Source: Telmatactis stephensoni
Taxonomy: Eukaryota; Cnidaria; Anthozoa; Actiniaria; Isophelliidae
Length of the DNA: 64,000 bases
Assembly: GCA_029948255.1 (NCBI GenBank)
Contig: JALIZF010001794.1
Coordinates: 434,001 to 498,000 of the forward strand
Direction of reading: 5' to 3'
Position numbers and translations under genes: made by a program. Shown piece after piece: positions 11,601-22,608 of the stretch (its first letter is position 1; each line of letters starts with the position of its first letter). Under the pieces are notes generated by a model that was given only the letters and a program-made list of their open reading frames with translations, ran no database searches and was not told the origin of the DNA.

Positions 11601-14600
11601 TAATGACGGGTAATACACTCACACATGGTTTGGTGAACCAGTTAGTAGTTCGTAGGTTTGACATCAAGTAGCAATCAGGGCATCGTATCAACTCCTCAAG
11701 CTGAAACAACAAGACCACCATGGTGATTTTCAAGGTGAAAAGATGGTAGTACATTACCATATGACAATATATACATGTAAGTCAATGCACTGTAGAAATA
11801 ACGGTTGGTTAAAGAATATACATTCGGTATTGGCAGTCACGTAGCAGCATTGAGGAAGCATTAGCCTGGGTTGCAAGCGTTTCTTTCAGGGGAATGGGGA
11901 GCGATTTGGTTGTTTGGGATTCCTGTGTAGTCAAAAACAGTGATTAGAGAGAGGAGTGGACCTGAAGAAAGCGCTTGCAGCAAACCTCCTATTAATATTG
12001 GAAACCTCCAACTTTGACCACTTTCTCCCTTCCTCCTTCATGCAACAGCTGAAGTAAATCAACGACCTACCTCTCCATCACAGTCCTCCATTATGGCTTC
12101 AGCCAAGTCAGTAATGTCTGTATCCTCTGAAAAGAAATATTTTGTTACGTTAAAAAAACACTTAAGTCTTACTGATTACTGTACATGTACGCTTATAATA
12201 AGCTGCTGTACATGAATTACATTACGATTTTAGTTTTTTTCTAGTAATATTTTCAATTACTCTTTTACAGAGATCAAGTCTTTAATTTACTGATATTGAA
12301 AAAAGGTGATTCAAAAACAGAAAAATTGGTAGCAGCCAGCTGACACTCAATCAGTGAGGCCACAATCTGAAATTCTGAAATTTTAGGGGGGGGGGGGGCT
12401 TTTTCGAGAAAGGGGGACCAAGCCAAGCCAATATATTATTACATATGCAGAATACAAACACAAAGACAAACATAGAACAGAAAGGCAATTGAAACAGCAA
12501 GTTGAAACAGCAATTGAAACAGCAATTGAAACAGCAAGGCTATAAGTTTTGAAGTACAGAGTGGCAGATATATCAGTCTTATCATCAGTGATGTATTCAA
12601 TTATGGGGCATTTATATTCCAATTACAGAATTTCCACAAAGTTGCATCTCTAGAATAAGCACTTACATTGTAGTACATCAAAGAGAAACAGGGAAAGTTG
12701 AAAAACGTGTATATATACACGTCCTACAAGAGGCAGAAGGTCATCGGTTCAAGTTCCACTTGAGATTTTTTTCTTTCTCTCTCTCAAATTAAAGGAATCG
12801 AAATTAAATGTCGACACTTCAACTTTTTATATTTCCCTTGTTCTTGTAAAAGGTTCCTTCTGTTATCTTTCTTACCTCCAAAATATATCATTGAGTTATG
12901 CAGCATCCATTGAGCTTCTTCTCTAAATTCTTTTGGTGTCTTGTATTGCTTTTCCTGTAGGTTCTAGAAGTTACATGTACAGAGGTTTCATCAACTAGAT
13001 GTACATGTAACAAATGCAGTCTAGTCTAGAGAACTTTAAGCTAAGCCCATTCAAGGATCCTTGCAAAAACATAGTAAGTAATTTCTGATTCCTGAATTCT
13101 AAATTGGAATTGAAAGACCTTGAGAAGAACCAAGAGAACATAATTATACCACAATCATGGTCTCTTGGACAAACCTGGCAATTGATCAAGAATAACTTAT
13201 GATGTTATTACACAGTGCCCTTTAAGTGGAATACAACTATGTCACATACCTTTTCTAGCAAACTAAGATCCATGGGTTTAAATATAAAGTCTAGGTAATC
13301 TTCATATTCATCAAGGTCAATTGGTCTTAGAAAATTCTTGGCCTAAACAGATTAATAACATTGTAAGCAAACACTTCAATTAACTTTATACTAAATAGCA
13401 AAAGACCATTACAGTATCTTGATAATAGGTTAAGTATGCTGTACAATTAGTAGTTCAATATTAAACAAGACAATGCAGAGATATAATGCACATCTCACAA
13501 ATGATTTGCAAAACAGTAAGTTATTGACATGCTACATGTTCTGAAGAGAACAAGAAAAGAGAAGGCATGAGACAGCATGAAGACATGCACAGTTGCCTCA
13601 GTAGATTTCTCTTCTATCCAGTTCACTTGTCCACCCTTGACATTCTTGTGCTGCCCTACTAAGCCTCAGGTCTATCAATAGCAATCTTGAATGTGGCACT
13701 TGACAACCAATTATATGTAAATAGACACTATATCTAATAGTACATTTTAACCTCACTCATTGGTTATGTAATACATCACTCTACATTTCTATGCATGTCT
13801 ATCAACAAATACATTTATCCATTTATTATTTTCATTGAATTGTATTTTAAACACTGACATGCCAACACACCACTAACTCTATTAACACAGAGAAAACCAA
13901 CAAAGTATGAAAAAACATGCTAAAAACTATGAAAGCTATACTGTTGCTTTGTCAATAATTCTTACAAATTTAACATACTTATACCTTTTCTTTCATTCTG
14001 TCCATTGTATACAGAAACATTTTGGATAACTCGTCTACTGTTTTGCTATTTATCAGAGGTGGAAGCTTTGCTGGCTGAAAGAGAAAGGAGCAACACAAAC
14101 CTTAGAATAACAAATGGCAAGCATTTCTGTTGTCAAAAGCAATGAGACAACCCTGCTTGAGAAGATTGTCAATACTTAAAACCTGATCAGCTTACGCACT
14201 CAGTCACCTATGTTTACTGTTGTTCCAAATAAATTTTTGCAACTTTGTAGACCCATTCACACAAACAATTTAAACATGTTTAAAAGTGGTTTAACTAAAC
14301 AAGGTTTAAACAATCACAGGGAAAACATGTTTACTTAATACCCAGCTTGAGTCAAATATGCCGGCACTTTCCTGTGTCTAACCAGGGAATCCCTGGGAAT
14401 CTGTTCTATTTTTACAAGTTTGGGTATTACAGATTTCCCAAGTTAAATAAAACAGATTCCCAGGTTATTAGATACAGGGAAGCCCCAAGTTGGGAATTGA
14501 TATTTTTTCCCTGTGATTGTTCACACTGTGTGCAGCTGCTGACAACTGAACAAGCTAAAATCTGTTTAATTAAAATACAGTATTTTAATAGCAAGATTGT

Positions 14601-17600
14601 TTAAATTCATCTAACGAAGACAGCTACCCAGCAATTCAAGCAAGCATTCAACAAACAGGAAAAATCTAAACCCTTTTTAGTATATACTATAGTTATACAA
14701 TGGCTTAAGTGGCATACAGTACCATGAAATATTCCACAAGTCACTTGTATTTTCTAGTATACACACGAGCCTTTAGGCAAGTAAGTGTGTATATAAAGAA
14801 AATATAATTGATGAGTGGGACAGCCACAGTATGTCACAAGAAACCATAATTATGTATAACTATTTTATAATCCCACACCATAGAAACTACAGCCAATTAC
14901 AGCAATGTCTCATAGTAAGAGACAGTTGAATACTGCCAAATATACATTCAACAGCTTTTCTGCTTTCTGATTGACTGTATTTTCTATAGTGTGAGATACA
15001 CCACAACACGTACCTGACATGATGGACATTTCCACTTTCCTCCAGAAACAGATCCATCACGCGCACATTTTCGATGGAAGACACGTGGACAGTGATCACA
15101 TTGAATAATTTCACCAGCTCCATGACAAACCCAACAATACCAGTCACTTGTTTCTGTAGGCTGTGCTTCCTGGAAGTAGAAACATGTCATAACTAAGCCT
15201 GGGTATCAGAATTACTATTATAAATGTTATGTACAGTATTGTACAGTATGCTAGTGGAGCACTAGTTTCATTAAGGGCAGGGCACCAGGCAAATAAGGGG
15301 TATAGAATGGTAAAATCCAAGCCTCCCGAGCCTGTGAGCCCCTTGTTTTAAAATCCGAGCCCGCTTTCAACATGCAAAATCCGAAATCCAAGCTTCCGAC
15401 CCCAGCATTTGAAAATTCCGAGATTCCAAGCCTAATATCTGAGCCTCCAAGCCTCTACAAAAATCAAATCCGAGCTTTGCGAGGGTACCTATAGCAAATA
15501 TATGTTGTAGTTATTTTCCCACTGGTTTAATTTTCTCTGAAGGTTTTTTAAGGTAAAGGTTAAAGGTTATATTTGTTATATACAGTATTTAGGTTAGATG
15601 TAACAGACTAAATATAAATGGCACAAAATTTCACACCATCTTAATGTAAGCAGTCCATTCTTTAATAATTTTTAAATCTTTGTCATTTTGACCTCTATTT
15701 AGCAGCCAGAAATAGTAAATTCAAAACTGAATTTCTATAAATCTATCTGCACTCATTTCCAAACATTCTAATATTTAAGCCCAAAGTACATGTTCATCTT
15801 TTCACGGTAATGGCGGACCAATTATTTTTGGTATGGCATCCCGATAAGGCCAACAAATTTTCTGTTCACACGATGATACAGTTATCACTATACAGATGCC
15901 TATACACTATACAGAAATCACTATACAGATACAAATATGATAGACCCATGCAACCAGATTTAGTGGTGCCATGCCATAACAAGATTGTCAAGTTAATCTG
16001 GATTTTGTATGGCTTATCCTTATGGTGTAAATAATATCAAACACTAAATGATGTAATTCAGAGCTCTGAGGAAGCCATCTTTCAAGAGTGGTAGAGAATC
16101 AATGAAATACACTATTAGCCACATCCAGCATCCATCTCTATACACTGTATATACACAGCCACTGTTCAAGGTCCCAAGGGTCACCATATTATATTTACAA
16201 AGGTTCCACTATCATTGCATATACAGCATATCATGTTTTGGCACAAATATAACAGACAGTAATATTCACTTGACTCAAAGCTGTATTCAAGTACACAAGA
16301 AAAGTTCAGACATTTAACCTTTTTTATTACACTGTATCAAAGACTTGGCTACTACTGTAGAGGGATACATGTATTTGCCCTCTGGCAATTCACACATGCC
16401 ACTGTATTTTACCAACCATAAGGGTACTCATCCACTGACCAGTTGTCTGCATGATTTCTCCTGGGTGGTATAAGGTTTCAACCCATTTTCTGCTAAAGAA
16501 CATGCATAATCCTATACATAAAGAACGTGCCATAGCCTGATGCCCTGCTGCTTAAAACCTTAATTGAACCCCTGGTGGGACAGTCAAGTCAGCATTATGT
16601 CAAAGACATGTATATTGTCATGTACTAATTATTTTCTTTTTAAAGTTTTCTCTGATTTTTAATTGACTTAATCTAGACGTATTAATTATGTTTTGGGTAG
16701 ATGTTAACCTTGGTTCAATTTTTATTTTTCATTTGTTTTATACTCAATCATTATCATACATTACCTGCATACACAATTCAAACACAAAGGAAAATGAAAA
16801 TTGAACCAAGGATAAAATTGAAGCACAATTGTATACATGTATGTGAAGAGATATATGTGTTGGTCTATAGAGAAAAAATGTTATTTTTGGTGATTATAAG
16901 CATTGTGGGTATCAAAGCTTTGTCCTAACCAACTGATAGGGCAAGTCCAACTCAAATTCTGTGTTAAAATTGTCTCAATCACCAAATACAATCTTAGTAA
17001 TGTCTAAATTCAACATAATTAATGTCAGTAGTGTTTGTAGGTGTGGACTACATTTAGCACATATCAACTGGCTAAAGCCCTCCTTAAACCAACTAGTCAA
17101 GCATGCCAGTTTACGCTTGTGTCATTAGTTGCTTTTTCTTTTGTTCTTATGTAAATATATATATCTTCCATTCACCTTGTAATCTCACTCTGGATGGCAG
17201 TCGTACTGCCAAAACATGTCAGTAAAAAACTTAAAAAGTGTCGTTTTTTCCTTAAGATTCATTGTGCATCTGTTAGTTTTACGTCCACTAGGTGTGGACT
17301 GGCATGCATGCCTATGATGCATTCAAAAGTAATTAGTAACTACATGTAGCTACAGATGAAGACATAATTGTTAATTTACAATCTAAAAACATTAATTGGA
17401 TACAAGTAATTCATTCCCTTAATTCAACACAGTACTAAAAATCAATAAAATTCTTTGAGTTAATTTTAGTTGAAAACAATGTTTTATGTGTAAATGTTCA
17501 CTCAACTATATCTTGCATTGTTGTGTACATGTAAACCTTAAGTTTTGAAGTGGAAGTGTATAAGAGGTTGCAGTCAACTCATTGCATGTAGTTTCAGCAC

Positions 17601-19269
17601 ATGTTGGAATAGCTTGCATGGTTATATAGTCTCTAGTTGTTATCTATAGAGTGTGAAATAGAACTGTGCCATACTGTGATTTTATCAGTGCTGCAATTTC
17701 TTATTAATCATTAAAAAAAACCTATTAAATTCTATTTCACACTCTATAGATAACAACTAGAGACTATATATATAACCATGCAAGCTATTCCAACATGTGC
17801 TGAAACTACATGCAATGAGTTGACTGCAACCTCTTATACATTTCCACTTCAAAACTTAATTATACACTGTTACTATGTCGTGCTGAGGCTGTGCTGTTTT
17901 TGCAGACATAAAAAACTACTCTATAGATAAAATGAGTATCAGAGCTGGTAAAAAGGTCAGAAAGCAACATGATAACTCGGAAGTATTAACAAATGCATGA
18001 CTGTATGCATCCTTTATAACAAAAATATAGCAATATTTAGTTGACCACACAGTATCGTGCAGTACAGTATTTTCAATTGTTAAAGGTTACTACAAAGATG
18101 GATTATATGCTGTGATTAGATCGATTACCCTAATGACGTATAGAACCTAAATGCTAATTAGTCCCTCAGACGAGTCAAGCAGAACTTTTGCATGTCAATG
18201 TTTACCTTTTTCGACGGCGTATTTTTTAATGATAGCTTAAATTATGATTGCAGTTCGTTTAATATGACCTTAAATGACTAAGTGTTGCTACAAATACAAT
18301 AAAACAACTACAAGTGTTTTACGATGCATATTTTTGTTATTCTGTTGAGTGAGCATACAAGAAACGACATGTGCCCACAATCAATACAAAGTAGTTCGCA
18401 AACAGTTGCTCTTTTCCTAGTTAGATTTGTCAGTTCTTGAGTTCTACAAAGTTTCACATAAAAACAAGTTAGTTGACATATAATGGAATTATACAAATTA
18501 CCGTCTAGACGAATACTGGTCAATGTTTTGATATTTGTCATGAAAAATATGCGTGACGAAAATTTTCGTTTTAGAGTGGTTTTTATTGAATAAAATAATG
18601 AATATTCATGCAAGATAATTTTTGCATTTCCACGGCGTCTTTATCTCTAAATGGCTAGAAATCTCATTCACTATTTTTTAATTAATAGAATCTCTTTAGT
18701 ATTCTTTAGAAATGATTACATAGAAACTACACAGAATAGAACATTAGACGCCTTGTCTAAATTAGTGTGTACCACAACATTGTAAAAACTTCTATATAAT
18801 CTTGGCTTATTTAACGGATTCAATATAGTTTCAGTGTGCTAACAAAGGAGCATTATGCTTTAAGAAAAAGCTCAGTTTTTGTGGCCGAAATCGTGCATCG
18901 AGTAATAAACAATGCGAGGTTCTGTACAAGGGTTTTCACTTCCGATATGTTCCGTGACGAACCAGTCCAAATTAAATACTGTTTTACCTTAGAATTGTCA
19001 GCTTGGCGAATCCTATAGGCAGTTTGTGGTATTCCTTTCGTACTACCATGACTTGAAATTGCAGTAACTTGAGTAAAAAAGCCGTCTTTTACAGCGAGCT
19101 TGAGCTGTTTCAGTATCTCGGTTTTTGTCCATTCGTTGTCGAGTTGAACAGCCCGAAGAATTCTCTCTTCGTTTGGGCATTGTTTTTGGGAAGCGATTTT
19201 AATAACCGCTTCTTTTAAAACTCGCACATAGATTGGTTCAGCATTCCTTCTGACAATAAACTTAGCCAT
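8639..19269 (-). CDS. ZMYND11: ZMYND11 (BS69) chromatin reader
   Basis: Nine exons in frame, 632 residues (the human protein is about 600): 18988-19269, 15014-15169, 13985-14074, 13250-13342, 12876-12963, 12071-12126, 11623-11700, 10414-10680 and 8639-9427. Residues 1-94 form the winged helix (LAVKDG, STKGIPQTAY). About 105-146 is the PHD finger (DWYCWVCHGAGEIIQC). About 147-260 is the bromodomain. A CPDCYLMSN zinc ribbon follows, then the PWWP (HELVWAKMTGEPPWPSKLL) at about 281-360, a long coiled coil, and a C-terminal MYND finger (WCAYC, CCWNTSYC). In vertebrates ZMYND11 reads H3.3K36me3 in gene bodies and restrains elongation and intron retention. The start ATG at 19269 opens the family N-terminus MAKF. 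The last acceptor (CAG at 9428-9430) is the least certain junction. Confidence 0.93.
9516..9806. repeat. MITE in the last ZMYND11 intron
   Basis: Perfect ends TTATATACCTATTTCAA and TTGAAATAGGTATATAA flank about 290 bp. A subterminal inverted pair (AGTATGGGTAGAAATT against TACCCATACTCC) is also present. Partial relatives are at about 25780-25930, 27955-28130 and 52140-52350, recognisable by the ACTACCCATAC and CGGTCTAGTCGCGTAG blocks. Confidence 0.75.
10751..11000 (+). repeat. Five identical 50-bp tandem units
   Basis: The 50-bp unit beginning GTTGTTGTTGCTGCTGATTT and ending AGATATTGTA is repeated five times without a visible mismatch. A partial sixth unit then runs into a pure GTT tract. It lies in the ZMYND11 intron between the zinc-ribbon and PWWP exons. 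Confidence 0.9.
11049..11294. repeat. Palindromic MITE, CACTGCAAAAACGCGCGAGT ends
   Basis: Almost the whole 246 bp is an inverted repeat. The ends are CACTGCAAAAACGCGCGAGT and its complement, and the interior repeats TTACTCAAATAACTGAGTA-type motifs. It sits inside a GTT tract in the same ZMYND11 intron. No ORF is present. Confidence 0.85.
11329..11564 (+). repeat. Dispersed repeat, copy B (ZMYND11 intron)
   Basis: Nearly identical to 1050-1285 and in the same strand orientation, although it lies in a gene of the opposite strand. The copies diverge after CTCCTCCCCTCC. Copy B then carries a C-rich tract just before ZMYND11 exon 7. Confidence 0.8.
12386..12540 (+). repeat. Poly(G) run and 13-bp minisatellite
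   Basis: A run of 13 G lies at 12386-12398. From about 12484 to 12537 the unit CAATTGAAACAG(C/CA) is repeated four to five times. Both are intronic in ZMYND11. Confidence 0.75.
14371..14480. repeat. Short inverted-repeat element in a ZMYND11 intron
   Basis: CCTGTGTCTAACCAGGGAA and CCTGGGAATCTGTT on the left are mirrored by AACAGATTCCCAGG and TTAGATACAGGG on the right. The pairing is imperfect. No coding potential. Confidence 0.6.
15310..15485 (+). repeat. Degenerate CCGAGCCTCC/TCCAAGCC repeat
   Basis: Motifs such as CCAAGCCTCC, CCGAGCCTG, AATCCGAG and TCCAAGCC recur irregularly every 10-20 bp. This is low-complexity intronic sequence between the winged-helix and PHD exons of ZMYND11. Confidence 0.55.
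17539..17859. repeat. Long inverted repeat, about 130-bp arms
   Basis: The left arm (17539-about 17668) and right arm (about 17730-17859) are near-perfect complements, from TTAAGTTTTGAAGTGGA to CTATTTCACACTCTATAG. The loop is about 60 bp. It lies in the first ZMYND11 intron, so the transcript would carry a long hairpin. Confidence 0.85.
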
Positions 19270-20276
19270 TGGCAGCTTGGCTGAAAACAGTGAATAAAAT
19301 TCACAATAACAAACTCCCCTATCAACGAAACCTTTCTGGACTCGGGAGGTTTCCCTTTATCATGCGGCACGATGACCTAACTACGCATGAGCGCCGACAT
19401 CGGAAAATACGACTTTGTTCCGATGACGTAACGGAAATAAAACATCGTGACCGGTAGCGGTGAAACAACCCAAACAAACCACAAAACGTGATCAGAAAGT
19501 CTTTAATAATCTTCTATGCCGTAGATGACTAATGAACATTGAGAATATTGCTGTAAAAAATTAATGGCACATCACGAATTATCACGCGTTATCACGCACC
19601 GTCACGAAATGATAAAAGTAAACAGAGAGATGTTTAACAGTCATGTATACATACACATATAAGAGTTCAACTATTAGCTTACAAGTACTTTGAGAGGGTT
19701 GATTACTAAAACAAAATATTTTTCGATGAGAGACTGAGACTGCTGATTATTTAGCATTGCTGACACACATCACGCACATCTACAAAAAGTGTTTTCGAAG
19801 AGATGGTCTACTCTCACTTGTTGAGTACGAGTTCTAACCTGACTATCGTGTTCTTTCTTTAGAAATGCTCATACTCAGACTAAGCGCGTTATTGCATGAG
19901 AGAAATTATGGTTGCTATGACAACAAGAGCTCTTCAAAGTGAAGCCGAAACTTTGCTGAGCGCACGGATGAACTTGTAACTTGTCTCTTTGATATTTTGG
20001 TATACCATATGTCTGTTGCAATAGTCATCACAAGGCAATTTACTAACATCTTCAGCCCATACGGAATTTCCGGATATGTCCAATTGATCTTATTGCAATT
20101 TACTTGCATGTTTCATTTATGCGCTCAGTACAAGACAATGATTATATACACCCAAATTCCTGGCTTTTGTTTTCGCTTTAATTGTATTTATTTGCTAATG
20201 TTAGGGCCTCGTAGGATGCTGGTTGCTTACTGAATCACGACGTAAAATGTAGACCTTCAGTGTTACCGCGGTTACG

Positions 20277-20408
20277 CTACAACTACCAGAATCCTTTACG
20301 AATTAACCTTCTTATTCAAATTTTTATTCCTCCTTGAGGATAGACGAATAATTGGCACTAATTACTTTACAAAAGAAAATGGGCAAAGCATTCTGCTGGT
20401 AGTTGTAG
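20277..20408. repeat. MITE, CTACAACTACCAGAAT ends, copy 1
   Basis: CTACAACTACCAGAATCCTTT on the left is mirrored by AAAGCATTCTGCTGGTAGTTGTAG on the right. The interior (CACTAATTACTTTACAAAA) is shared with the copy at 21220-21344. Confidence 0.75.
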
Positions 20409-20438
20409 TATATGACACGAACATACCAATGGTCTATA

Positions 20439-21030
20439 AGAGTGGTTTTCATAGAGTGATTTTCACCGGACTGTGAAATAGTTACTAAGCTAATAGACAC
20501 TGATAGACTCTGCACCCATTGTTTTCTTTTGTTGCAATACAACTATTAGACACTATTAAACACTGCTGACTATTAGTAATTGTTTCACAGTCCGATGAAA
20601 ATCTCTAAACCCGTGAAATAATTACTAACAATTAAGTAATGTATAAAGAACGAGAGAGCGTGTTATATCGGTGGATAAAGATCCGAGCCGAAGGCGAGGA
20701 TCTTTAGACCCGATATAACACGCTCTCGAGTTCTTTATATTACTTATCAAACGTCTAGTTGTCAATTATCATATTGGACCAGAATTTTCCAAGTTTGACT
20801 ACTTTTGGCTTAGAAAATCCAAGTTAAAGTTTATGCAAATGAACAAAAATCTTTATCCGATATAAAGATCTACGTTCCGGTAGTGATTTCCATTGTGTTT
20901 TCTAATGAATTATTAATGAGTTTGATAATGTGTAATAGTCAAATAAGAACAAAAGAAAACAATTGGATTAGGGTCTACTAATGTGTATTAGTTTAGTATA
21001 TCTATTTCACGGGTTTATGAAAACCACTCT
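20439..21030. repeat. Nested inverted-repeat elements
   Basis: The outer ends AGAGTGGTTTTCAT and ATGAAAACCACTCT enclose two further inverted repeats. One is at 20453-20606 (AGAGTGATTTTCAC-type ends, CGGACTGTGAAATAG arms). The other is at 20643-20738 (ATAAAGAACGAGAGAGCG-type arms, with GATCCGAGC and GCGAGGATC motifs). The outer and first inner ends resemble each other, which suggests self-insertion of one family. Confidence 0.7.
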
Positions 21031-21094
21031 AACCTTGAGAATAATAACAATAATTTAAATATGAGGACATTTCCACGATGGCGCCTTATTACTA

Positions 21095-21221
21095 AGGCCT
21101 GGTTCAAACGTCGCATCTCACATGTGCCAAACTCAATGCAAATTAGTCAAATCTTTTGTTTCTTCTCATTATCATCTCATTGAATTCAGCACATGTGAGA
21201 TGCGACGTTTGAACTAGGCCT
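21095..21221. repeat. MITE, AGGCCTGGTTCAAACGTCGC ends
   Basis: About 34-bp arms: AGGCCTGGTTCAAACGTCGC and CATCTCACATGTGC are mirrored by GCACATGTGAGATGCGACG and TTTGAACTAGGCCT. The loop is AT-rich and non-coding. Confidence 0.8.
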
Positions 21222-21344
21222 AAAACTACCAGAATGCTTTACGAATATTCTTTCTTATTCAAATTTTCATTCCCTCTCAGAGAATAGAACAATTAGCACT
21301 AATTACTTTACAAAAAAATGGGCAAAGCATTCTGGTAGTTGTAG
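21220..21344. repeat. MITE, CTACAACTACCAGAAT family, copy 2
   Basis: CTAAAACTACCAGAATGCTTT on the left and AAAGCATTCTGGTAGTTGTAG on the right, with the same interior as copy 1 at 20277-20408. It directly abuts the preceding MITE. Confidence 0.75.
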
Positions 21345-21432
21345 ATACCATCATAGAAATGTCCTATTGCAAGTGTAAAGGTTTTGTTGCATTGACCGAC
21401 GGAAAAAAATCGTACATCAGATTATAGTTCAC

Positions 21433-21577
21433 ATTCGATAGTCTGGTTGAGTGATCACGCACAAAGCAATTCAAGACGAGGCACCGGGGAAATAAAATAA
21501 CATATTAAGATCACTCCACTGTTTCTCCGGAGCCTGGTCTTGAATTCTTTGTGCGTGAACGCTCAGCCAGAATATAG
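21433..21577. repeat. MITE with CACGCACAAAG arms
   Basis: ATTCGATAGTCTGGTTGAG, then CACGCACAAAGCAATTCAAGA on the left, is mirrored by TCTTGAATTCTTTGTGCGTG and CTCAGCCAGAATAT on the right. CCGGGGAA and TTCTCCGG lie near the centre. The element at 48810-49000 has the same organisation. Confidence 0.7.
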
Positions 21578-21826
21578 CTAATTCAATTAACGTTGTCGCT
21601 GAAAAAAGCCTAAAGCTTTGAGAGTGGAATCATGAAAATTTTTTATCAACGTGACATCATTACAATAAAAAACTCACTGTATGCTTGCAAATTCCGACAA
21701 CTTGGACACATATTCCTTAATTTCTCAGATAGCCTATAGAGAAGTGTGTTAGTACACAAAAGATATTTGAAAGGTTTTAGCCTTTAGGCTTTTTTTCAGC
21801 GACAACTTTAATTGAAATAGCTATAT
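21572..21826. repeat. MITE with ATATAGCTAATTCAATTAA ends
   Basis: About 45-bp arms: ATATAGCTAATTCAATTAA, CGTTGTCGCTG and AAAAAAGCCTAAAG on the left are mirrored by CTTTAGGCTTTTTTTCAGCG and ATTGAAATAGCTATAT on the right. It overlaps the previous element by a few bases. Confidence 0.75.
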
Positions 21827-22608
21827 CGAAAGGCCTATTCCACATTCCATAAAACAGAACAGCGCAGGATCCCTGTGTCCTGACCGCTTGTTACTGGGAA
21901 CAAGACTGAGCGCGCGCTATTTTGACAGCAAAAGATGACGTCACAATGGATGAAGTTCATTGCCCGTGAGATTTCCAACTAGTGTGGCTATGATCTTGCG
22001 GTGTTCCATTTTGAAAGCTTTAAATCGAAATTGAAATATAAGAAAAACGATTGTGTGACAGGATTGACTCGAGAGAAAGGTAAGTACTGTTGGTTTTCAT
22101 ATTTCTGTACAGACTTTCTTGTTTCTCTGAATCCCGGCACTTTACGATCCTTCTATAGCAATCTAGTATGATAAAATGCATTTGTTGTTTGTTTGTTTGT
22201 TTGTTCAATTGTTCGCTAGTTCATTTGTTTGTTTGTTCGCCGGCTTTTCCTTCTTTCCTGCCTTTCCATCCTTCTCTTTCTCCCTTCCTTCTCTTTCTTC
22301 CAGGTCCTTCCCTTTATCCTTCCTTGCTTTGCTGTTTATTTCTTCTTTCGTACCTTCCTTCCTTCTTTTCTTTAGCTGCTTCAACTCTTTCTATTTTCTT
22401 TCTTTCTCTCTTACTTTCTTTTGTTCTATCTCTTTCTCATTTGTTCTATCTATCTCAATTTCTTCCTTCCTTTCCTGTTCTCTTTTCTGACATTCCTTTA
22501 GTACTGCTCCACATCTTTTTCTGTTTTTTGGGCTCTTTAATTTATTTTCCTTTTTATTCATTCATTCATTCATTCATATTTTGTTGCATGTTGTCTTTCA
22601 AGATAAGC

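Larger units (their letters stand above)
19270..22079. other. Intergenic region upstream of ZMYND11 and the LsmAD-like gene
   Basis: The two genes are divergent, with about 2.8 kb between the ZMYND11 start codon and the end of the neighbour's putative leader exon. I find no ORF with a recognisable domain. From 20277 to 21826 the sequence is nearly all inverted-repeat elements, listed individually. About 19470-20270 holds nothing I can identify. No clear TATA box or other promoter motif was found. Confidence 0.6.

Noticed and set aside
12720..12780. tRNA-like T-loop (GGTTCAAGTTCC)
   Set aside because: Only the T-arm-like motif is present. No acceptor stem, D-arm or anticodon arm can be built around it.
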